From Streptomyces sp. ACA25 (lineage in GTDB: Bacteria > Actinomycetota > Actinomycetes > Streptomycetales > Streptomycetaceae), in assembly GCF_028200735.1 (NCBI RefSeq), contig NZ_JAQKPV010000019.1, forward strand, positions 1 through 56,558: DNA of 56,558 nt, read 5' to 3'. Position numbers and translations under genes: made by a program. Below the pieces are notes generated by a model. The model had not been told where the DNA came from and made no database searches. It saw nothing but the letters and a program-made list of their open reading frames with translations. Positions 1 to 8,111 of this stretch are shown piece after piece; position 1 is the stretch's first letter; every line of letters begins with the position of its first letter.

Positions 1-14
1 CTGCGGCACTTGTA

Positions 15-20
15 TAGCAT
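15..20 (+). promoter_or_regulatory. -10 box of a probable leaderless promoter (GNAT gene)
   Basis: TAGCAT lies 6 nt before the ATG at 27 and no Shine-Dalgarno sequence is present. Transcription would start at or next to the start codon. The -35 element falls outside the window. Confidence 0.45.
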
Positions 21-26
21 CGTTGT

Positions 27-584
27 ATGGCGTTCACAGTCCGCGAGACAGCGAGGGACGACTGGCACGAGCTCAGAGAGCTCCGGCTGGCAGCTCTGCT
101 GGACCCGGTCGCTCCCGTCGCCTTCTACGAGCCGTATGCCGATGCCCTCCTGCTCCCGAGGGCCGACTGGGAGGACCGTGCGGCACCGCGTCCGGACCGC
201 ACGACGTTCGTCGGGGGCCCCGGGGAAGGCCCGTGGGCCGGGATGCTGGTGGTGTTCCGCAGGACGGACTTCGTTCAGGTGGCAGGGGTGTACGTGCTCC
301 CCGCGCACCGGGGCACCGGACTGGCCCGTCAGCTGATGCGGGCCGCCATCAGCTGGGCCGGTGACTGCGAGGTCCGGCTGCACGTTCACGAGAACAATCG
401 CCGGGCCGCCCGCTTCTACACTGCTCTGGGGTTCCTTCCCACCGGGGCCGCCGAAGCAGATCCCCTGGACCCCGCCTTGCGGGCCTACGAACTGGCTCTG
501 CGGCCGGAAAGCCGCACCCGGGGCGAGCGCCGGCCCCGGAAGAATGCGCGGGGAAAGGCGACGAGAAGCGAGGAGAGACAATGA
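27..584 (+). CDS. GNAT family N-acetyltransferase
   Basis: GCN5-related acetyltransferase of 185 aa, expected to move an acetyl group from acetyl-CoA to an amine; the substrate cannot be told. The acetyl-CoA pyrophosphate loop reads HRGTGLA (residues 94-100). The C-terminal NNRRAARFYTALGF block (about 123-136) is the usual GNAT motif B. The last 25 residues are basic and not part of the fold. The ATG at 27 is preceded by a -10-like TAGCAT and no Shine-Dalgarno, so translation is probably leaderless. Its stop overlaps the next start (ATGA at 581-584), so the two genes form a coupled pair. Upstream context is cut off by the window. Confidence 0.85.
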   Translation: MAFTVRETARDDWHELRELRLAALLDPVAPVAFYEPYADALLLPRADWEDRAAPRPDRTTFVGGPGEGPWAGMLVVFRRTDFVQVAGVYVLPAHRGTGLARQLMRAAISWAGDCEVRLHVHENNRRAARFYTALGFLPTGAAEADPLDPALRAYELALRPESRTRGERRPRKNARGKATRSEERQ

Positions 585-1159
585 CACGACGGGTCGTCTA
601 CTCGATGATGGTGTCGCTCGACGGCTTCGTGGAGGACGCGGACGGCGGAATCGGCTGGTCCGAGCCCGATGAGGAGCTCCACCGGTACTTCAACGACCAG
701 GAAGCCCACATCGACGCGCACCTCTACGGACGCCGGCTGTACCGGCTGATGGCCGACCACTGGCCCACCGCGGACGAGGACCCGTCCGCGGCCGACTACG
801 AGATCGCCTACGCCCGGACGTGGAAGAGCGTCCCCAAGATCGTGTTCTCCCGGACCCTGGAGTCGGTCGACTGGAACAGCCGCTTGGTCAGAGAAGAACT
901 GGCCGAGGAGGTCGCCCGGCTGAAGTCCCTTCCGGGCAAGGACATGGACCTCGGCGGCCCCGGACTGGCGGCGAGCTTCATGCGGCTGGGCCTCATCGAC
1001 GAGTACCAGCTCTTCGTGCACCCGGTCGTACTCGGAAGCGGGAAGCCGTACTTTCCCCCGGGCGGTGACCGGCAGGAGCTCCGGCTGCTCGGCACGCGCA
1101 CCTTCGGCTCGGGGGTGGTACTCCTGCGCTACCGGCCCGAGCTCTCCGCCGCCGCCTGA
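581..1159 (+). CDS. Dihydrofolate reductase family protein (RibD C-terminal domain type)
   Basis: Protein of 192 aa of the RibD_C/DHFR-like fold, a group of NADPH-dependent reductases or orphan flavin/pterin enzymes. The N-terminal strand VYSMMVSLDGFVED (6-19) and the C-terminal GGPGLAASFMRLGLIDEY (about 125-142) followed by HPVVLGSGKPYF are the family hallmarks. It is not a FolA-type DHFR, and trimethoprim resistance should not be inferred. An AGGAGAGA Shine-Dalgarno sits just before the ATG. The start overlaps the stop of the GNAT gene, suggesting co-translation. Its last 31 bases overlap tail-to-tail with the truncated VirD4-like gene on the other strand. Confidence 0.85.
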   Translation: MTRRVVYSMMVSLDGFVEDADGGIGWSEPDEELHRYFNDQEAHIDAHLYGRRLYRLMADHWPTADEDPSAADYEIAYARTWKSVPKIVFSRTLESVDWNSRLVREELAEEVARLKSLPGKDMDLGGPGLAASFMRLGLIDEYQLFVHPVVLGSGKPYFPPGGDRQELRLLGTRTFGSGVVLLRYRPELSAAA

Positions 1160-2511
1160 ACCCGGGACAGTTCGGGCACGGCCTCCAGCAGCGCGGTCCG
1201 GAACGGGGCGGTGTCCGCGGTGCGGCCCACCACATAGAGCGTCCCGCCCTCCGCGGCGACGTTGTCCAGCGCCAGGGTGTCCACCCGGCCCGGCGCGCAG
1301 GTCTGCCGGATGTGCAGCTGGTCCAGCCCACGGAGGGCCTTGCTGATCAACGCCTGGCCGGTGTCGCGCCGGCCGGGGTGGGCGGACAGCGCGCTCTCCA
1401 GCTCCATGGACGCGCCCGGGGCCGCTTTCTGATGCGTGCGCAGGGTCTTCGCCGGGTCGCCGGACGACTTTCCCATCGCCCAACGCTGCACCTGCTGGAT
1501 GGGCTGTCCGGTCAGCGCGGCAGCGTGCAGGTAGCAGCGGAGCAGCGTTTCCGCCGTCTCGGCGTCGAGCCGGAACACCGGCTCCACCGGCCGCACGGTG
1601 GACAGCAGGGCCACTGCCCGCTGCCGGGCCGTCGTCAGGTCCGCACAGCCGTGTTGCGGGGCCCACCGCAGCCGGACGGGCGCGTCGGTCAGGTGCTCCG
1701 GATCGTAGACGTGCACAGGCCCCTTCCGGCCCCGCTGCCGGGCCGTCTGCTCCCACAGGCGGCCGTCCGGGTCGACGACCACCGCCCCGGCCGGCGCCCG
1801 CAGCACAGCGGACGCTGCTGGTGCGCCTGGTGCGACTTGGCCGGATGAGGTGGCCGCGCCGGCCGTGACGTACGGGAGCCGTACCGTCGGCTCGGCATCC
1901 GGAACCTCGGCGCCCGCAGCCCCGCCCGCCACCCCGGCAGTGCCCGGGGTGGCGGTGGCGGGATCGTCCGGCGGGCCGACCGCCTCCGTAGCGCCGCGGG
2001 CCGGAGAGTGGCCGTCCTCCGGCGGGAGAGAACCGTCACCGCCCTTCTCCAGCCCGGCAGCAGCGGGAGCACCGGTGCCCCGGCGAGTGCGGCCTACCCG
2101 GCCCGGACGCCCGGAACGCCAGCGGGCATACCGGAAGGCCAGGGCGAGGACGGTCGCGAACACGACGAACAGCTGGGCGAAGAAGGCGAGCCAGAGCAGT
2201 GAGGCGCCCGGCAGGGCCGCCTCGTCCGCGGCGGGCCAGGCGCCGGGGATGTCCGAGGGCGCGGTGAAGAACGAGCGCACCGCCACCGCGGTGCGGGTGA
2301 AGGTGACGCCGTCCGGCCAGGCCCCGTGCTGCAGCCACCCGGCGATGCCGGTGGACGACCAGGTCAGCAGGGTCACCGAGGTGACCACTCCGAGCGCTCC
2401 GACCAGGAGCGAGTCCGGGACACCCTTGCCGCCGGTACGAGCCGCCCCTCCGGTGGGGCCGGAGTCCTGCCCGCCGTACGGGTCCTGATCGCCGCCCGAG
2501 TGGTATGTCAT
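1129..2511 (-). CDS. VirD4/TraD-like membrane protein, C-terminally shortened
   Basis: Protein of 460 aa, last gene of the minus-strand secretion-like operon. Two membrane helices are visible at about 34-60 and 103-128, then a Pro/Ala/Gly-rich linker to about 240, then a soluble domain. From memory, the soluble part (WAPQHGCADLTTARQRA, ETLLRCYLHAAALTG, GGTLYVVGRT) resembles Streptomyces proteins annotated as type VI secretion or TraD/VirD4-like ATPases. Those proteins continue past the GTLYVVG strand into a Walker B segment of the type hhhhDD. Here the protein ends about 30 residues after that strand, so the Walker B half is absent, and no canonical Walker A is seen. Gene B runs into its 3' end, as if the tail had been replaced. 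Function as a coupling protein is inference; activity as an ATPase is unlikely. Confidence 0.6.
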   Translation of the reverse strand: MTYHSGGDQDPYGGQDSGPTGGAARTGGKGVPDSLLVGALGVVTSVTLLTWSSTGIAGWLQHGAWPDGVTFTRTAVAVRSFFTAPSDIPGAWPAADEAALPGASLLWLAFFAQLFVVFATVLALAFRYARWRSGRPGRVGRTRRGTGAPAAAGLEKGGDGSLPPEDGHSPARGATEAVGPPDDPATATPGTAGVAGGAAGAEVPDAEPTVRLPYVTAGAATSSGQVAPGAPAASAVLRAPAGAVVVDPDGRLWEQTARQRGRKGPVHVYDPEHLTDAPVRLRWAPQHGCADLTTARQRAVALLSTVRPVEPVFRLDAETAETLLRCYLHAAALTGQPIQQVQRWAMGKSSGDPAKTLRTHQKAAPGASMELESALSAHPGRRDTGQALISKALRGLDQLHIRQTCAPGRVDTLALDNVAAEGGTLYVVGRTADTAPFRTALLEAVPELSRVQAAAESSGR

Positions 2512-2580
2512 CGCTCCGCCTTGCTCACCGTGTCCGTCGCGCGCCGCCGCCCGCCTGCCGCGTGCTGCCGGCGTATCCGT

Positions 2581-3990
2581 TCAGCCCGCCGATCTTTTCT
2601 CGAACGAGACGGCCCGGGCCGCGGTCTCGGCGTCCAGTTCGGCGTCGAGCGACTCCAGCCCGGGCATCGGGCCGGCGGCCGTGGAGACCTCCGTCATCGC
2701 CCGGTCGGTGAAGACGATCGGCCGCTCCGCCTCGGTCACCAGGTGTTTCACCACCTGCACGTTCCCGTTGACGTCCCACACCGCCATGCCGGGGGTCAGA
2801 GTCGGGATGATCTCCACCGCCCAGCGCGGCAGCCCCAGGACCTGCCCGGTGGCTCTGGCCTCGTCGAACTTCTGCGCGTAGATCGTCCGTGTGGAGGCCA
2901 TCTTCAGGATCGCCGCCGCCTCCCTGGCCGCCGCGCCGTCCACCACGTCCGACAGGTGGTGGACCACCGCGACGAAGGAAAGCCCCAGGCGCCGGCCGAA
3001 CTTCAGCAGCCGCTGGAAGAGCTGTGCCACGAAGGGCGAGTTGATGATGTGCCAGGCCTCCTCGACCAGGAAGATCCGCTTCTTGCGGTCCGGCCTGATC
3101 CAGGTGTGCTCCAGCCAGACGCCGACCATGGCCATCAGGATCGGCATGGCTATGGAGTTGCGGTCGATGTGCGAGAGGTCGAAGACGATGAGGGGCGCGT
3201 CGAGGTCGATGCCGACGGTGGTCGGGCCGTCGAACATGCCCCGCAGGTCGCCGTCCACCAGCCGGTCGAGCACCAGGGCCACGTCCAGCCCCCAGGCGCG
3301 GACATCCTCCAGCGCCACGTTCATGGCGTCGGCCGAGGTCGGCTGCGGATGGCGCAGCCGCTCGACGATGTCGGAGAGGATCGGCTGCCGCTCGGTCGTG
3401 TTCGCGCGGACGTGGGCGTGCGCGACCTTCAGGGCGAAGCCGGACCGTTCGTCGAGCGCACGGCCCAGGGCCACCTCGATGATGGTGCGCAGCAGCGCGA
3501 GCTGCCCGGTGGCCGTGATCGCCGGGTCCAGCGGGTTGAGCCGGATGTCGTGGTCCAGGGCGGCCATCGGGTCGAGCCGGATCGGGGTGATGCCGAGCTG
3601 CTCGGCGATCAGGTTCCACTCGCCGACCCCGTCCTCGCCCTGGGCGTCGAGCACGACGACCTGGCGGTCGCGGAAGCGGAGCTGGCGCAGGACGTAGGTC
3701 TTCTCCAGCGCCGACTTGCCGTTGCCGGACTCGCCCAGCACCAGCCAGTGCGGGGCCGGCAGTTGCTGGCCGTAGAGCTGGAACGGGTCGTAGATGTAGC
3801 CCTTCCCGGAGTACACCTCGCGGCCGATGATGACGCCGGAGTCGCCGAGTCCCGGTGCGGCAGTGGGCAGATAGACGGCCTGCGCCTGCCCGGTGGAGGT
3901 ACGGACGGGCAGCCGGGTCGTCTCCGCTCTGCCGAAGAGCAGGGAGGTGAACGCTTCGGTGAGGGCTGACAGCGGGTCACGCGGGGGCAT
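2581..3990 (-). CDS. VirB4-type conjugation/secretion ATPase
   Basis: Protein of 469 aa, the motor ATPase of a type IV secretion-like system. Walker A is GESGNGKS (86-93) and Walker B is RIFLVEEAW (305-313), both in the arrangement of the VirB4/TraC C-terminal ATPase domain. The stretch FGRRLGLSFVAVVHHLSD (about 331-348) fits the post-Walker-B sensor region, and VLDAQGED follows the P-loop helix. It is shorter than classical VirB4 proteins (about 800 aa): the N-terminal domain seems to be supplied by the neighbouring gene at 4000-5559. A GAGGTG Shine-Dalgarno precedes the ATG at 3990, 9 nt after the upstream stop, so the two are co-transcribed. It probably energises assembly or substrate translocation at the membrane. 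Confidence 0.85.
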   Translation of the reverse strand: MPPRDPLSALTEAFTSLLFGRAETTRLPVRTSTGQAQAVYLPTAAPGLGDSGVIIGREVYSGKGYIYDPFQLYGQQLPAPHWLVLGESGNGKSALEKTYVLRQLRFRDRQVVVLDAQGEDGVGEWNLIAEQLGITPIRLDPMAALDHDIRLNPLDPAITATGQLALLRTIIEVALGRALDERSGFALKVAHAHVRANTTERQPILSDIVERLRHPQPTSADAMNVALEDVRAWGLDVALVLDRLVDGDLRGMFDGPTTVGIDLDAPLIVFDLSHIDRNSIAMPILMAMVGVWLEHTWIRPDRKKRIFLVEEAWHIINSPFVAQLFQRLLKFGRRLGLSFVAVVHHLSDVVDGAAAREAAAILKMASTRTIYAQKFDEARATGQVLGLPRWAVEIIPTLTPGMAVWDVNGNVQVVKHLVTEAERPIVFTDRAMTEVSTAAGPMPGLESLDAELDAETAARAVSFEKRSAG

Positions 3991-3999
3991 GGTGGCACC

Positions 4000-5559
4000 T
4001 CATCGGCGAATCCCGGTGGCGAACGGCAGGGTGTTGACGAACGCCCGGTGGTGTTCACGGTCACACCACTCGAGCTTAAGATATGACTTTCCGGCTGAGG
4101 CGCGGATAGTCCGCTTGTCCCGGGCCAGCGCCTCGGGGTTCGGCGACGAGACCGTCAGGTAGCCCACCAGGTTCACGCCCGCCGCCCCGGAAGCCAGGTC
4201 GTCACCGCGCTGGTCGACACGGCCGTGCGTGGCGATGTCCCGCGGGTCCACGGTGCGGTTCATCTTCGCCGCCCGGGCCGCTTCCGCCGCGTCGTTGGTC
4301 TTCTCCGTCAGCATCCGCTCGATCGCGATCTCCGTCGGTTCCAGATCCATGCAGACCGCGACCGTGCGGATCACGTCCGGTGTGTGCACCAGGAGCGGGG
4401 CGAGGAAGTTCACCCCCACCGGGGTCAGCGGCCACTCCTTGATCCAGGCAGTCGCATGGCACCAGGGATCGCGGGTGTCCGACTCGCGGGTCTTGGCCTG
4501 GAGATACGTCGGCTCGCGGGCGTCCAGCTCGGCCGGCCAGGCGTTCCGCTGGGACATCGCCTGAATGTGGTCGACGGGGTGATCGGGGTCGTACATGGAG
4601 TGGATCAACGAGGACAGCCGGGCCTCGCCCAGCGGCTGCCGCACCCGGATGTCGGCTTCCGCCAGCCGGGCGCAGATGTCCGTCAGCTCCCTGGCCATCA
4701 CGATCGCCAGCGACTCGTCCTGCGTCATGCGCCTGCTGCCCCGGCCGCCGCTCGCCCGGGACGCCCGCGCGATCGACAGGGCCTCGTGCGCCAGATCCCG
4801 CGAGTGGTGCATGCAGGCGACCAGGTAGGCGCGGTGCTGCTCGCTGGAGGTCGACACCATCGACTGCAGTTGCTCGTAGGACTCCTGGAGCCACGCCGGG
4901 GCACCGAAGTTCCCGCGCTCCGCCACGTCATGGGCGTGCGCGTCGGGGTCGGCGGGCAGCGTGCGGGCCAGCATCTGAAGTCTGGTGACGTGCCCGTCCC
5001 CGTTGGCGACATGCTTCAGCAGCGTCCCGAAGCGGTCCACCAGGGCTTCCTGGTCCTCGCTGTCCCGGAGCCCGACACCGGGCCCCTCGATCTCTATCGC
5101 CGCGGTGATGGTGCGCCGGTCGGCGTGCAGCAGCACGGTGATCTCGTCCGGGCCGAACGGCGCGGCAAGCCAGCTGATCCGCCCGACACCGGGTGGTGCC
5201 CCGACGGCCACCTCCTCGCCGTCGAGGTGGATACCGGCCTCGATGGCATCCGACCGGTAGGTGGGGGAGCGGCGCATCGTACGGCGGAAGGAACGGTTGA
5301 TTTCGAACCACTTGTAGAACGTGCGGCCCCGGTACGGCACATAGACGGTGGCGAGAGCGAGCAGCGGGAATCCGAGCAGGGCGACCAGCCGAAGACCGAG
5401 GCTCGTGATCAGCAGGCCGCTCATCATGCCGAAGAACGCCCCGACGATGATCAGCGCGATCTCCCCGGTCTCCCGGTTCTTGCCGATCATCGCCTGGGGA
5501 CGGGCCCGCCCGATCAGGTACGTGCGCCGCCGGGGAGGGGCATGTGGCGGCGCGTTCAC
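4000..5559 (-). CDS. Membrane protein with VirB4 N-domain-like body (SCO6880-like)
   Basis: Protein of 519 aa from the GTG at 5559, chosen for the GGAGG about 8 nt upstream; longer readings to 5649 only add a low-complexity RG/RH-rich tail. Two adjacent membrane helices (about 33-53 and 56-75) give a PrgI-like hairpin, followed by a long soluble region with no P-loop. From memory this matches a family named after S. coelicolor SCO6880, usually found next to a VirB4-like ATPase. The pair with the next gene therefore looks like a PrgI-VirB4 protein split in two: membrane/N-domain here, ATPase downstream. Expected to sit in the inner part of a secretion-like channel. The family assignment is good; the role is inferred. 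Confidence 0.7.
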   Translation of the reverse strand: MNAPPHAPPRRRTYLIGRARPQAMIGKNRETGEIALIIVGAFFGMMSGLLITSLGLRLVALLGFPLLALATVYVPYRGRTFYKWFEINRSFRRTMRRSPTYRSDAIEAGIHLDGEEVAVGAPPGVGRISWLAAPFGPDEITVLLHADRRTITAAIEIEGPGVGLRDSEDQEALVDRFGTLLKHVANGDGHVTRLQMLARTLPADPDAHAHDVAERGNFGAPAWLQESYEQLQSMVSTSSEQHRAYLVACMHHSRDLAHEALSIARASRASGGRGSRRMTQDESLAIVMARELTDICARLAEADIRVRQPLGEARLSSLIHSMYDPDHPVDHIQAMSQRNAWPAELDAREPTYLQAKTRESDTRDPWCHATAWIKEWPLTPVGVNFLAPLLVHTPDVIRTVAVCMDLEPTEIAIERMLTEKTNDAAEAARAAKMNRTVDPRDIATHGRVDQRGDDLASGAAGVNLVGYLTVSSPNPEALARDKRTIRASAGKSYLKLEWCDREHHRAFVNTLPFATGIRR

Positions 5560-5613
5560 GCGGCGCCTCCGTGCGCAGTGCCGCTGCCGGTGCCCGCGCC
5601 TGAGCCCGTGTCC

Positions 5614-5647
5614 GTGCCCGCGACGGTGCCTGTGCCCGCGACGGTGC
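5614..5647. repeat. Short tandem repeat upstream of the VirB4-N-like gene
   Basis: A 16-nt unit, gtgcccgcgacggtgc, occurs at 5614-5629 and again at 5632-5647 (18-bp period), with degenerate further copies just left of it. It lies in the 174-bp gap between two operon genes, where the spurious N-terminal extension of the downstream frame becomes RG/RH-rich. Confidence 0.6.
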
Positions 5648-5733
5648 ACGTCCTTCGGGCCGGGTCAACGGGCTGTGCCGCTGCCCGTGCTCCGGTGTCT
5701 CGACTCATCTTGACCCACTCACCCTTGGCCACC

Positions 5734-6975
5734 TCACGTCTTGCTTCGCCCTGCTCCGTCGCCCCGCCCGCCGGTGCCACGACTGCCGTGGGCGGCCACG
5801 CCGCCCGCCAGCGGATTGTTCGACCGCTGCTGACCGCCGCCCCCGCCCGAGTCCTGCCCGCCGCCGCCCTGGCCGCCACCGGTGCCCCGGGCGCCGTGGG
5901 TGCTCATGCCCTGCCGCAGCAGGGTCGCCGGAGTGGCCAGCGCGGCGCTGGCCGCCCGGCTGGAGGTGTCCTGACGCATGGCCCGGTGACTCACGATCTC
6001 ATCGCCGAAGCCCGGGACAAAGCGATAGATCATGGCGCTCGCGAAAATGGCGAGCAGGATGATGGCCAGACCGGACACGATCGCGGAGAACGCGGTCGGG
6101 CCCTCCGAGGTGGACAGCGCGGACGCCAGCCCCAGCACGATCACGATCACCGGCTTGACCAGAATCACCGCGATCATGATCCCTGCCCAGCGCCGGACAT
6201 GGCCCCACAGATTCTTGTCCACCAGACCCGCGTAGACGGCGGTGCCGAGCAGCGCACCCACGTAGAGCAACGCCGCCCGGATCACCAGCTCCAGCCACAG
6301 CACGCCGGCCGCGATGATGGAGATGAGCGAGACGACGATCAGCATGATCGGCCCGCCGCCGATGTCCTCACCGGCGGCGAGAGCGGCCGAGAACTGGCCG
6401 AAGAACGCGTCCGAATCGCTGCCCGTTCCGGCCGCGATCGCCTCGGAAACACCGTCGGTTGCCGCCACGACGATGTACAGGATCAGCGGGGTGAACGCCG
6501 ACGCCATGACGGTCAGCCAGAGGAAACCCACCGCCTCCGACACGGCCGTGGTGAACGGCACGCCGCGTATGGCCCGCTTGGCGACCGCGAGCAGCCAGAG
6601 GGTGAGCGTCAGGACCGTGGCGGCCGCGAAGACCACGGCGTACTGCCGGAGGAACGCCGGGTTGGTGAAGTCCACGTTCGTCGTCGCCGAGACGGCCGTG
6701 GACAACTGGTCCACGATCCACGCGGCGGCGTCGGCGCAGCCCTGCGCGAGGGAGGACAGCGGGTCGAGGTTGGTGTTGAGTACCGTCGGCCCCCCACCCC
6801 CACCTCCCGGAGCCTCACCTTCGCAGTAGTCCCTTGCGGGGCCGACAATGAGGTCGCAGTCGCTCTCTTCCTCCTCGTCGGCCGCAGAGCTTGAGGCGAA
6901 GGTGAGATGGAGGGCAACGAAGCCAGCGAACGCTGCGCCGATGGCGGATAGCCGACGCAGCGGATCAGCGCGCAT
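5734..6975 (-). CDS. VirB6/TrbL-like polytopic membrane protein
   Basis: Protein of 413 aa from the ATG at 6975, preceded by a GGGGGG stretch; the frame is open further upstream but that part overlaps the previous gene. It begins with a signal-like segment (1-32), then an acidic/Gly-rich stretch. At least six hydrophobic helices follow, at about 112-133, 147-172, 208-229, 231-251, 264-287 and 296-318. The tail is Gly/Ser/Arg-rich and disordered, ending around 413. Signal, amphipathic N-domain, six helices and a disordered cytosolic tail are the layout of TrbL/VirB6 channel proteins. The start overlaps the stop of the VirB8-like gene by 11 nt, so the two are translationally coupled. Probably the membrane pore component of the system. 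Confidence 0.7.
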   Translation of the reverse strand: MRADPLRRLSAIGAAFAGFVALHLTFASSSAADEEEESDCDLIVGPARDYCEGEAPGGGGGGPTVLNTNLDPLSSLAQGCADAAAWIVDQLSTAVSATTNVDFTNPAFLRQYAVVFAAATVLTLTLWLLAVAKRAIRGVPFTTAVSEAVGFLWLTVMASAFTPLILYIVVAATDGVSEAIAAGTGSDSDAFFGQFSAALAAGEDIGGGPIMLIVVSLISIIAAGVLWLELVIRAALLYVGALLGTAVYAGLVDKNLWGHVRRWAGIMIAVILVKPVIVIVLGLASALSTSEGPTAFSAIVSGLAIILLAIFASAMIYRFVPGFGDEIVSHRAMRQDTSSRAASAALATPATLLRQGMSTHGARGTGGGQGGGGQDSGGGGGQQRSNNPLAGGVAAHGSRGTGGRGDGAGRSKT

Positions 6976-7798
6976 AAGTGAACCCCCCAAATGCAGTGAG
7001 CGCCTCGGCGAGGTCAGCAGCCGAAGAAACTTGGTTGTCGCCTGGGACGGGTGCCGGACCGGGCAGTTGAGCGAAGCTGTGCACCTTCCAGTCGTCGCCT
7101 GACCACCGAAGCTCAAAGGTCATGGTGAACCAGTCACTGGCTACTGGGTGGGTGGAGTCGGTGCCTGCCATGCCGAACAGTCCCGTGCACCAGACATCGA
7201 CTCTGGCCGAGTCGGGGTTGAACTCGACCACTTCCGTGCCGACTGGTGCAGTGCGAGAGACATACGTCATCCCTTCCGGGGGCGTGCCCTCTGGGTCGAG
7301 CCCAATCGCGCCAAGAAAGTCGGACGAGTAGGTTTCGTCCATTTTTGCGCTCATCTCCGACGCTTTGTCAGGAGTGAAGACATGGTCCACAACCGCCGAA
7401 CGCTCGGCAGGACGGACGATGGCAGGCGAGATGAGCGCCACGGCGTAGTTCGCTGCTGCGCTCTGGGCGCCCTGCTCGGTCTGGGGGAAGCCGGAGGGGA
7501 TGCCGTTGGTGGAGGTGTCCACCGGGAGTTCGCCAGTCGGGGCCGTCGGCTGAGCCTGCGTGCCGCCGCCCGGCTCGTCCACCGGGTCGGAGCCGCTGCC
7601 CTCGGTGTCCCCCGCCTGGTTGGCGAAGACGATGGCTGCGATGAGGAGCACGACGACGCCGACGATCGTCATCAGGCTGCGTCGGGGCGAGGCGGCGGGG
7701 CGGCGAGGGCCGGCTTCCCGCTCCTCGGGGAGGCGGGTGCGGGTCTGGGAGGGGAGTCTGCGGTCGCCCGCGTCACCGTAGTCGTCGCCGTAGCTCAT
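6965..7798 (-). CDS. VirB8/TcpC-like single-pass membrane protein
   Basis: Protein of 277 aa, first gene of the minus-strand secretion-like operon. A basic cytoplasmic N-terminus is followed by one membrane helix (about 43-60), a Pro/Gly/Thr-rich extracellular linker, and an alpha+beta domain from about 105. That domain has the size and pattern of the NTF2-like fold of VirB8/TcpC proteins (for example AAANYAVALISPAIV and a final VHSFAQLPGP strand). Such proteins nucleate the channel on the outer face of the membrane. The ATG at 7798 has a GAAGGGGCG Shine-Dalgarno. Codon usage is less GC-biased than in neighbouring genes, which may point to acquisition. The assignment rests on architecture and neighbours rather than strong sequence motifs. 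Confidence 0.6.
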   Translation of the reverse strand: MSYGDDYGDAGDRRLPSQTRTRLPEEREAGPRRPAASPRRSLMTIVGVVVLLIAAIVFANQAGDTEGSGSDPVDEPGGGTQAQPTAPTGELPVDTSTNGIPSGFPQTEQGAQSAAANYAVALISPAIVRPAERSAVVDHVFTPDKASEMSAKMDETYSSDFLGAIGLDPEGTPPEGMTYVSRTAPVGTEVVEFNPDSARVDVWCTGLFGMAGTDSTHPVASDWFTMTFELRWSGDDWKVHSFAQLPGPAPVPGDNQVSSAADLAEALTAFGGFTYAR

Positions 7799-8111
7799 GG
7801 ATCAGCGCCCCTTCAACAGCGGTGAGTCTATTACCTCCTCACATGACGTTAGCGCTTCTGTCCACAGGGACCGCCCTCCCTGACGAAATGTCCGGCGGAC
7901 GGCCCGCCTGATGTCCGAGTCGTCCAGCCTTGCGAGTGTGCTGTGGCCAATCGGTCAGATGTCCGGACCCGGAGGTGTGGGGCAGGCGGCCGGTGGGCGG
8001 AGGAACGACGGGGGGCGAAGGCCCACCTGCTCGGCCTTTGGCGCCCCGAAGCGCTCCCGCGCGCCCCCGGGCCGCATCGTGCTGGCCCATGGAGTTGGGC
8101 CGACCAACCGG
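7799..8111. other. Intergenic region between the MerR-clamp gene and the secretion-like operon
   Basis: About 313 bp without a convincing gene on either strand. It must carry the promoter for the minus-strand operon starting at 7798. Reading on the minus strand, a perfect GAGGAGG occurs about 45 nt before that start without a start codon behind it. I see no clear -10/-35 pair and no strong terminator for the upstream MerR-clamp gene. Confidence 0.5.

Noticed and set aside
581..1159. DHFR-like gene as trimethoprim resistance
   Set aside because: It belongs to the RibD_C-like branch, not to FolA/Dfr enzymes.
2326..6894. Long plus-strand frames (547 and 889 codons) opposite the secretion-like operon
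   Set aside because: They mirror real genes with Walker motifs and membrane helices on the minus strand; their products are Arg/Gly/His-rich with no domain.
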